IMG/VR virus record: IMGVR_UViG_3300037847_007661
Span: 1 to 20,153 of that record
Direction: 5' to 3' (one strand)
DNA length: 20,153 nucleotides
Source of the DNA: a virus
Position 1 is the first letter of the stretch. Each line of letters begins with the position of its first letter. The notes below the pieces were generated by a model, which was not told the DNA's origin, ran no database searches, and saw only the letters and a list, made by a program, of their open reading frames with translations. Positions 7,536 through 14,272 of the stretch are shown piece by piece. Position numbers and translations under genes: made by a program.

Positions 7536-8757
7536 AGAAATCAAGAGCATCGTCAAGACCTGAACGATCACCTGCTCTTGCCCTTGCTAATTCTGTGTCA
7601 AGTTCATTCCCAATAATATCAGGAGTTGCCCTGGTTGGTTCAACAAATGGTTGTGTCTTTTTAGGAGGTACTGTTGGAGTGTCTTTACTAACTCGGTCAC
7701 CAAGAGATCTCTCACTAGGAAGTTCTGATCTTGCTTGTCCCGATCCTCCACTACAAAATGTATAATAATCAGTATTTGCTTGGTTTGGTTTTAATTCACA
7801 ACCAAATACACTTGGTGAAAAATTAGTAAAAGTAAGAGCAGAAGTAACACTTCCTTTAAAATCACCAATCAAATTTTTAACATCCTGTAGATTGCCTGTA
7901 ATCCCAGCCAATGTATCAGTAATATCTTCAAGATATGCATCAATATTATCAAGCAATGTCACATTTGCTTTGTCAATATCGTCAACATGTAGGGACATTA
8001 CTCTCGATGTGATATCTTCAGCCGTACAGATTGGTGCTTTAGGAAAAGTGGTTTCACCATTTACGTTTCCATCACTATCAACACTCGCTGCTGCTCTATC
8101 TCTTGCTTCTTTTTCAAGATCATCAAGTTTTAAAATATCATCAAGAACACCAGAGACTTGATCTGTGAGATTGCCTGTCATTTTACCATAAAGACATAAA
8201 ATGAGTTCCGTTGTAATATCTTTGAGATCAGAGAATTGATATCTTAAACTAGATGGAAGTGCTGCAACAACTTTATTCATTTGTTTATTAATTATCTTTA
8301 TGGCATACTCCATCACTTTATCAAACATGATCTTCATGTATTTTGCAATTTCACCTGATATACCTCTGATATAATTTCTTATATCTTGAATTTTGTTAGT
8401 GGCAGCATCAATATAACTTTGAATTGACTGAAGAAATTTGTCAATTTTCTTTGTCATATTTTCAATTGCGGTTTGTATTCCCTTAATTGATGACCTAACA
8501 ATTGAATCTGGATCTGGTGTCAGAAGAACAATTTTTTCATCACATTTTTCTTGTCGGATTACATCTGCAGCAGTAATCTGATGTACTCCTTCATTTTCAA
8601 TAGTTGCTCCAGGTTGTGGTTGTGCTCCTGGACCTGCCTCTGGTGCCTGTCTATTACGTGCTCTCTCAGCAGCTCTCTCAGCACGATCTCTCTCAATAGC
8701 TTGTAAACCTACTTCAGCAGCTGCGTCCTCTGCTGGATTACTAAAACTTGATGTCAT
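7534..8757 (-). CDS. Unknown helical virion-associated protein downstream of gp5
   Basis: This encodes a 407 aa protein that I do not recognise. Residues 14-40 form a charged helix rich in Ala, Arg and Glu (AIERDRAERAAERARNRQ), followed by a Gln/Pro/Gly linker (40-52). Residues about 85-215 and 250-310 are long amphipathic, probably coiled-coil helices with few prolines. Cysteines occur near 72, 188, 244, 320 and 335. The last 70 residues are Pro/Arg/Asp-rich and look disordered. No enzyme motif is visible. The start codon overlaps the gp5 stop (TAATG) and has the strongest Shine-Dalgarno in the window (AGGAGG), so high expression coupled to gp5 is likely. The position between gp5 and the fibre/spike genes suggests a baseplate or hub structural role, which is inference only. 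Confidence 0.75.
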   Translation of the reverse strand: MTSSFSNPAEDAAAEVGLQAIERDRAERAAERARNRQAPEAGPGAQPQPGATIENEGVHQITAADVIRQEKCDEKIVLLTPDPDSIVRSSIKGIQTAIENMTKKIDKFLQSIQSYIDAATNKIQDIRNYIRGISGEIAKYMKIMFDKVMEYAIKIINKQMNKVVAALPSSLRYQFSDLKDITTELILCLYGKMTGNLTDQVSGVLDDILKLDDLEKEARDRAAASVDSDGNVNGETTFPKAPICTAEDITSRVMSLHVDDIDKANVTLLDNIDAYLEDITDTLAGITGNLQDVKNLIGDFKGSVTSALTFTNFSPSVFGCELKPNQANTDYYTFCSGGSGQARSELPSERSLGDRVSKDTPTVPPKKTQPFVEPTRATPDIIGNELDTELARARAGDRSGLDDALDF

Positions 8758-9341
8758 TATGCTCCTCCTCTTCTTGTAGTGCTGCCCAAACGCCTACCAC
8801 CTTGACCTCTTCTGGCAGGTTGTTTAATTGTCCTACCTTCATCTGACGGAATTGATCTTCTAGACCCCTGTTTTGGTTTTGCACCATCTGCAAAAGCACT
8901 AACTCCAAGATTTCCAGGTGTAGAGTTTGTAACTCTGTTATCACCTGTCTTTTGATTTAATATAGTTTGAGAGTTATTACCAAGAACTCCCATAATGACA
9001 GGAACTTGTTGGTCTTGACCATCAAGGAAAAAACCAAACACCATGTTTCCTTGACGTAAATTTGGTGTTTGTCCACTACCACCTTGAAATCCACCAGCAG
9101 TCACGGGGTACATTATATTAGCCCAAGGTAATTGATCATCAGGAATTGTTTCCTGTCCCTGATCATGAAGACCAATAATTCTTACCTTGTATCTATATCC
9201 CCACCCCGGAATTGTATCTACATCATCATACTTTCCAGGATTGATATTATCTCTCCATACAGAATCGTCAACAATCTGACCGACCCACCAATTAAATGAT
9301 GCACCTAAAAATCCAGGATTGAATAGTGAACTACCTTCCAT
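8757..9341 (-). CDS. gp5: Baseplate hub protein gp5, OB-fold domain only
   Basis: This 194 aa protein resembles the N-terminal OB-fold domain of T4 gp5, which joins the gp27 hub trimer to the spike. Residues about 12-30 (NWWVGQIVDDSVWRDN) and 45-125 (YRYKVRIIGLHDQ, LPWANIMYPVT, RQGNMVFGFFLDGQDQQVPVIMGVLGN, quoted in pieces) show the strand pattern of this domain and of VgrG proteins. Residues 130-194 are a basic Gly/Arg/Pro-rich tail. T4 gp5 has 575 residues with lysozyme and beta-helix domains; both are missing here. A TTG three bases upstream (9344) could start the frame, but ATG 9341 is preferred because it overlaps the upstream stop (TGATG) and follows GAGG at a suitable distance. Its neighbours gp27 and the downstream beta-helix gene support the assignment. 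Confidence 0.85.
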   Translation of the reverse strand: MEGSSLFNPGFLGASFNWWVGQIVDDSVWRDNINPGKYDDVDTIPGWGYRYKVRIIGLHDQGQETIPDDQLPWANIMYPVTAGGFQGGSGQTPNLRQGNMVFGFFLDGQDQQVPVIMGVLGNNSQTILNQKTGDNRVTNSTPGNLGVSAFADGAKPKQGSRRSIPSDEGRTIKQPARRGQGGRRLGSTTRRGGA

Positions 9342-9559
9342 CAATCCTCGTAGATTCTACATTCATCAGCTTCTGGATTTTCGTCACAATACATTTCAAG
9401 GAATGAAGGATCATGATCTTCGTCTGGATGATTTGCTTGATACTGCTCAAGGTGATCAAGTTCATCTGCTACATGACGACGCATTTGAGGAGACAATGTT
9501 GCGTCCTCAAGCATATCCTTGTCGTCATTAATGTGTTGTTGAATGCTTCTATCCGTCAT
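9341..9559 (-). CDS. Small acidic protein encoded between gp27 and gp5
   Basis: This 72 aa, very acidic protein is rich in Asp, Glu and His (for example ELDHLEQYQANHPDEDHDP) and ends with a two-cysteine segment, CDENPEADECRIYED. From memory, CxxNPxxxECRxY-type endings occur in many small marine T4-like phage proteins, but I cannot assign a function. The N-terminal half is predicted helical. It overlaps gp27 by four bases (ATGA) and shares a base with the gp5 start (TGATG), so all three are likely translated in a coupled way. That position suggests a role in hub assembly, perhaps as a chaperone or small plug, which is inference. A weak GGAAGG Shine-Dalgarno precedes ATG 9559. Confidence 0.75.
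   Translation of the reverse strand: MTDRSIQQHINDDKDMLEDATLSPQMRRHVADELDHLEQYQANHPDEDHDPSFLEMYCDENPEADECRIYED
9345..9350 (-). promoter_or_regulatory. Ribosome binding site deciding the gp5 start
   Basis: CGAGGA on the - strand lies four to nine bases before ATG 9341 and only one to six before the alternative TTG 9344. The spacing favours the ATG. It is embedded in the last codons of the preceding gene. Confidence 0.55.
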
Positions 9560-10908
9560 CTTAAAATACCTTCCGAATTTGCTTTACCTGTTTTACCGAA
9601 TGAATCTCTCACAAGGTTTAGTCTAGTGAATGTTCCGTTCGTGTCAACTAAGTGAGTTAATTCTGCTATAATATATAGACCACTATTTTGCTTGCTAACA
9701 TTTTTAGTCTTATCTCTCTCTAGTTGAGGAACATCTAAGTATATCATATCTCCTGCATGAAGAGAGAAATCTCCTGGAATCGTGACAGTTGCTCTAGATG
9801 AGAAGACCTGATTAAATCTCATGATTGATTGATTTAGAATCTGAGAATACTCAAAGTTTTCTTCATTCTTTTTTTCAAGTTGTTGATTCGTATCACCAGT
9901 GGCAAGTGTGCCTTTATCAAGTAGGTAATAAGTTGTTCGTGAGAACTCCTTATTTCTACCCTCTTGATTAAACTCTGGGTTCATGACAGGAAGATTTTTT
10001 CCTCCCAATTTTAAATCATCTTCATTGGCATTTGAGTTGGGGGTGATGACCTCATAGTAAGTTGTAAAAGGATCAAACAAAATAGTTCTTGTGGAGAATG
10101 CTCCCATTCTTAATTTCTCTTGAGCATTAACCATATTATCTTTTGAATAACTCAATGCTTTGAGATCATATCCTTCTGGTGTGCCAGGTGTTTCATTATA
10201 AATTATTGACTTCTTTTGTTTCTGAGAGAACAATGTGTCAATAGATTTAAAATGGAAACCCTCTGATGTCTCAAAGAAAAAGAAACCAGCACTCTTTCCC
10301 TTCTTTTGATTCTGTGCGGAGATTGCTTTTTTTGATAACCAGTTGATCACATAAAAAGGTTTCTTGTTATTACCAATGTAATTAAAATTATTAGATGTCT
10401 CTTCAACATCAACATTTTTTTCTGTCTTAAGACCGATAGAGTTAGAATCTGTTAAAAGTTTATTGACGTTATCAGAAATATTACCATCATATCTTTTTGT
10501 AATTCTGGTTTTTTCATTTAAAATAAACTCCTTTGATACAAGATCTAGTTGAACAAGAGTTTTTGTTGTATCATCAGATAGAGGAGTTACCTTATTAACA
10601 TATAAAGTCAATTCAGGTTTATCACCAATCTTTACTTCATTATTATCCTCAAATTTTATCTTTACTCTTTCCTCACCAACGATAGGAAGTCCTTCTAAAA
10701 CACTGACACCACCTGTGGCATCACCTTTAACAACACCAGTGTCTGCAAATGTGACTGTTGCTCTTACAGTATCACTAACTATACTCTCAAAATACACTAA
10801 AGATATCAAACCCCCAAGCAGACTTATATCTTTTCTTGGTTCTTTGTTTGATACAATCTGTACTGTCTCAATCTTGCCAGGATTAGAAGAACGTGGAGTT
10901 ACTGTCAT
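9556..10908 (-). CDS. gp27: Baseplate hub subunit gp27
   Basis: This 450 aa protein is the likely counterpart of T4 gp27 (391 aa), the trimeric hub that forms the ring between the tail tube and the gp5 spike and is structurally related to the N-terminal half of VgrG. The sequence shows two tube-like beta domains interrupted by helical and charged segments. The first runs from about 15 to 125 (SLLGGLISLVYFESIVSDTVRATVTF, quoted in pieces, then ELTLYVNKVTPL and LVQLDLVSKEFIL). The C-terminal part has NQVFSSRATVTIPGDFSLHAGDMIYLDVP, GLYIIAEL and FTRLNLVRDS (also in pieces), a pattern typical of phage hub proteins. It is followed directly by the small acidic gene and gp5, as expected for the hub. 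An AGAGG Shine-Dalgarno precedes ATG 10908. Confidence is high for the class and good for gp27 by name. Confidence 0.87.
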   Translation of the reverse strand: MTVTPRSSNPGKIETVQIVSNKEPRKDISLLGGLISLVYFESIVSDTVRATVTFADTGVVKGDATGGVSVLEGLPIVGEERVKIKFEDNNEVKIGDKPELTLYVNKVTPLSDDTTKTLVQLDLVSKEFILNEKTRITKRYDGNISDNVNKLLTDSNSIGLKTEKNVDVEETSNNFNYIGNNKKPFYVINWLSKKAISAQNQKKGKSAGFFFFETSEGFHFKSIDTLFSQKQKKSIIYNETPGTPEGYDLKALSYSKDNMVNAQEKLRMGAFSTRTILFDPFTTYYEVITPNSNANEDDLKLGGKNLPVMNPEFNQEGRNKEFSRTTYYLLDKGTLATGDTNQQLEKKNEENFEYSQILNQSIMRFNQVFSSRATVTIPGDFSLHAGDMIYLDVPQLERDKTKNVSKQNSGLYIIAELTHLVDTNGTFTRLNLVRDSFGKTGKANSEGILR

Positions 10909-10930
10909 CTTATTTACCTCTTGATACTAT

Positions 10931-13900
10931 TTACCCAACAAAATCAAGACTATCAAAGAAGTCTGATCCACCCACAGGCATGATAATAGGTGCTGATTGT
11001 TTTGGTTGCGGTTGTGTATTATCAACAATTTCTTTTCTATCAATAACGACTGTCTCGCCAGACATCATGTCATATGGTGCGTACTCTGCGATTGCATTCA
11101 TGACACCCCGACTATCTTTTGCCTGATTAATAGCAAGCAACATATTCTTTGCAGGTCCTGCACTATCTGCATCAATAACAACCTCACCTTTATGCAAGAA
11201 TGCAGGAACATTTCTAGGTACAAATCCACCCTTTTGATATGCAACGTGAACATGATCAGAGTGTCCTATAGGATCATCATATCCAGTAATAAGTTCTACT
11301 GGAGACACCCCATTGATCTCATTGAATTTTCTAATTGCATCAAGAATTTTTTCTTGCTCCCAAGTATAAGCACCAATATCAATTGCCCTGTCAGAATAAT
11401 GATATGAATTTTCAGCATGTCTTCCAACAACACCACCAAACTCTGAATGTTCTGTGACTGCCTGAAAATCTTTTGGAGAGTTCAATACTTGGTACAAATA
11501 TTTACCAAGTTTTCCTGCAGTAATACTGCCAGGATGCCTTTTGTCATCACTAGACGAAACATCAGATGAATCATCTTTTTTATCTTCAGTTTTAGAGGGT
11601 CCAGCAGGAATACCAAACTCTTCCATCTTTTTAAGAACTCTATTATCAAGGTCTGAGGGTGTAATAACACCGTCTTGATTTACATCGAGTCCAACATTAT
11701 CATCATACCATGCTTCTCCTTTCTTTGCTACAACATAATCAGATGCTTTATTTGTATATGATGGTAAAAATACAGACATATAAAGTTGACCAGGACCAGC
11801 ACCTTTTGGCAATCCCCAATAATCAAAATACTTTTCGACCAATTTCATCTGTTGAGCACGACTCATTTCAAGTATTTCTGCTTGAGATGATCCTACCAAC
11901 TTAGCACTTTCTTTACTGAACTGAATCAATCCAACATGTGTTCCATTATCTGCTTTAGGATCAAATCCCGATTCAGATGCTATCAATCCTAAAAGATGTG
12001 AGGGATTTATATTATATTTCTTAGAGAGTCTATCAACTTCTTTAGCAAATTCAGGATCTTGTTTTAGTAAATCATACTCTACATTACCGGAGGTCACAGA
12101 TGCACTGATGGATGGAGGTGCCATCAGTGGTGGTGGTGCGGGCATATTAAAACCAAACATACTTCTACTCTTACTAGGATCGTTTATCTGACCATCAAAT
12201 AATTTTTGAAAAGGTTGAACTAACAGTTCTTTAACGAATGAAATTACGTTCATTGCTGGTTTAATAATTAGGCTTCTAAAAGTATCAGCAATCCAAGATG
12301 TAATGTCTTCACCAAGTTTCGACATGAAATTTACCGAACCACCTTGATTATATCCGGTAAGAGATTGAACCAATCCAAGTAGTGATGCTCTTTGAATAAA
12401 TGCTGTTAGACCTAGACTTACATTTCTAAAATCTTGAGAGTCAGGAGATTGTCCCATCAAGATTTTACCTGCAAGTCCTAAGATGGGTCCAAAGTAATCA
12501 ACCTTGTCTAAAAGTTTAGAATTTTCAGTGATTTTTTTATCACCATCAGGATCAAACCTAGTTGGTTGTGGACTAGATATTTGCTTTGGTTTTTTAACGG
12601 AAACTGGTTCAGGTGCTCTTCGTATAGGACCACCTTCATTTCTTTTTTCTACACCAGTTAATTTATCAACCTCACCCGTAACAAATCCACCCAATCCTAT
12701 AGACCCTAAAACACCTGCACCAAGCACACCTACACCATATACTAATCGAGCACCAGGGATTGGAAGAGCTAAAACTGGTGATAAAACTTTTGCTGCAACT
12801 GCAGATGCTGCTGTAAATCCTGCAGTTCCTGCAATAGCTCCTGATACTGCACCAGATGCTGCTTGTGAAGTAGTTTGTCCTTGTTGAACTCTGTCATAAA
12901 ATTCAATACCAGCAAATATACCTTCAAGTGCGATTACACCTCTTGAACTTTTTAACTTTTTCAAAAGTCCAGAAGACTCTGCTCCTGCTATTCTAATGGC
13001 TTTAGGTCTAGCAACTCTTCTAAAAACATCAGTTTCTCTCCTTAAAATTCTTTTTGCTTGAGGAGAATCAGGGTTATTAAGTAATATCCTTGCTTCTTTT
13101 AGAGATTTTTCAGTTCCTTTTCTTGCAAGTTTTTCTGCAACCTCAAATGTTCTAGCACTTATTTGAGCTCCTCTTGTCCTAGCAAGTGTAACTGGTCCCT
13201 CAATACCAGAAGTTTCAAGAATTCTTTTTGTTGAAATTCTTTTTCGTTTTGCAGAGGAAAGATTATTACTTAAACTTCTTACAACATTTGGATCCGATTC
13301 CTTTGCCATCTTACGAAGAATCCTTCCATCTCTAGGTGTAGGAAGTCCACCCTGTCCCACTTCATAACCAGATGCGATTAATTCTTTGTTTACTTCTTGT
13401 TGTGTTTTTGTAACAAATCTTTTCTTTAATTGAGATGATCTTTCTTCGCCAACCGAATCCTTTAATCGAATTTTTTTAAATCTATCTTCAACTCTAGTTT
13501 GTTTTGTTGACTTTACTTTTCTAGCATTTAATCTAAGTTTTCTTAATCGTTCACTAATTCCTCTTGCGAGACCCTGTGTTTTTACTTTTTTTAAATCTTT
13601 AGATGTTAATGTTGGTAATTTAGGAAGTTTAGGTTTCCCTCCACCTCCTCCGAATCCGCGAGGTCCAAATCCAAAATTATCGAGTACATTTCTGCCACCT
13701 ATGATTGTAGACAGAACAAGTGCATCGATTACAAATGATACTTTATCAATTAATCCCTCAAATAATCCTACAACATTTTCACCACCAATATTTTCAAGAA
13801 TATTTTTGGTGCCATCCGAAACTTTGTATCCAAAATCAATAAAACTTGCTAGACCATCAAATAATTTACCCCCAATGTCAATAACAAAGTCAGCAGCTTT

Positions 13901-14269
13901 GCCTACAACAGATGCAATTGCTACTAATTTTGGTAATTGATCTACTAATCTTACAGCAAAAAATCCAAGTAGTATATTACCAATAAAGTTTTTTATAAAC
14001 CCAAAGACTCCCATCTTAGGTTTAATTTTTTTAGTAATCTTTTCTTTTTCTTTTCTGGGTTTTGTTTCTAATTTATCTTCAATCTCTTCCTTTCTATCTT
14101 CACTAACCTCTCTCTTTGATTCATTGAGTTCTTTCTTTTTAATTGCAACAGAACCCTTCAAAAGTTTATCAAGTTTGATAACTTTTACTTTAAGTTTTTT
14201 TGTATAGTCTCCACCAACTATTGGTTGTGTTGCAGATGATGGAAGAAGAAGTTGTTTGTTTACTGCCAT
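10931..14269 (-). CDS. Tape-measure-like protein with lytic transglycosylase and M15-like peptidase domains
   Basis: This 1112 aa protein combines tape-measure features with wall hydrolases. Residues 22-86 are a highly charged basic/acidic helix. Residues 87-125 are hydrophobic. Residues 220-450 are very basic and helical. Residues 470-530 are Gly/Ala-rich and hydrophobic, like the membrane-inserting parts of tape measures. Residues about 735-880 resemble a lytic transglycosylase, with LIASESGFDPKADNG (candidate catalytic Glu766) and HVGLIQFS. They include an EF-hand/dockerin-like loop, DVNQDGVITPSDL, near 862. Residues 905-1010 resemble an M15 peptidase (S-x-H957...A-x-D964, then H1006-V-H1008). 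Residues 1011-1050 carry the tape-measure motif GGFVPRNVPAFLHKGEVVID. It starts three bases after the 891 aa gene. Likely role: tail length/tube content and local peptidoglycan opening at infection. Confidence 0.82.
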   Translation of the reverse strand: MAVNKQLLLPSSATQPIVGGDYTKKLKVKVIKLDKLLKGSVAIKKKELNESKREVSEDRKEEIEDKLETKPRKEKEKITKKIKPKMGVFGFIKNFIGNILLGFFAVRLVDQLPKLVAIASVVGKAADFVIDIGGKLFDGLASFIDFGYKVSDGTKNILENIGGENVVGLFEGLIDKVSFVIDALVLSTIIGGRNVLDNFGFGPRGFGGGGGKPKLPKLPTLTSKDLKKVKTQGLARGISERLRKLRLNARKVKSTKQTRVEDRFKKIRLKDSVGEERSSQLKKRFVTKTQQEVNKELIASGYEVGQGGLPTPRDGRILRKMAKESDPNVVRSLSNNLSSAKRKRISTKRILETSGIEGPVTLARTRGAQISARTFEVAEKLARKGTEKSLKEARILLNNPDSPQAKRILRRETDVFRRVARPKAIRIAGAESSGLLKKLKSSRGVIALEGIFAGIEFYDRVQQGQTTSQAASGAVSGAIAGTAGFTAASAVAAKVLSPVLALPIPGARLVYGVGVLGAGVLGSIGLGGFVTGEVDKLTGVEKRNEGGPIRRAPEPVSVKKPKQISSPQPTRFDPDGDKKITENSKLLDKVDYFGPILGLAGKILMGQSPDSQDFRNVSLGLTAFIQRASLLGLVQSLTGYNQGGSVNFMSKLGEDITSWIADTFRSLIIKPAMNVISFVKELLVQPFQKLFDGQINDPSKSRSMFGFNMPAPPPLMAPPSISASVTSGNVEYDLLKQDPEFAKEVDRLSKKYNINPSHLLGLIASESGFDPKADNGTHVGLIQFSKESAKLVGSSQAEILEMSRAQQMKLVEKYFDYWGLPKGAGPGQLYMSVFLPSYTNKASDYVVAKKGEAWYDDNVGLDVNQDGVITPSDLDNRVLKKMEEFGIPAGPSKTEDKKDDSSDVSSSDDKRHPGSITAGKLGKYLYQVLNSPKDFQAVTEHSEFGGVVGRHAENSYHYSDRAIDIGAYTWEQEKILDAIRKFNEINGVSPVELITGYDDPIGHSDHVHVAYQKGGFVPRNVPAFLHKGEVVIDADSAGPAKNMLLAINQAKDSRGVMNAIAEYAPYDMMSGETVVIDRKEIVDNTQPQPKQSAPIIMPVGGSDFFDSLDFVG

Positions 14270-14272
14270 CGG

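Noticed and set aside
9342-9344. TTG as start codon of gp5 (195 aa)
   Set aside because: ATG 9341 directly follows, overlaps the upstream stop in the usual way, and has better spacing to GAGG.
10909-10930. GTAAATA copies before gp27 as a late promoter
   Set aside because: They lack the ATAAATA core, and the sequence is explained by the stop codon and Shine-Dalgarno region of a 22-base gap.
12504-12887. 127-codon + strand open frame opposite the 1112 aa gene
   Set aside because: Antisense shadow of the Gly/Ala-rich membrane-like segment, with no start signal and no recognisable domain.
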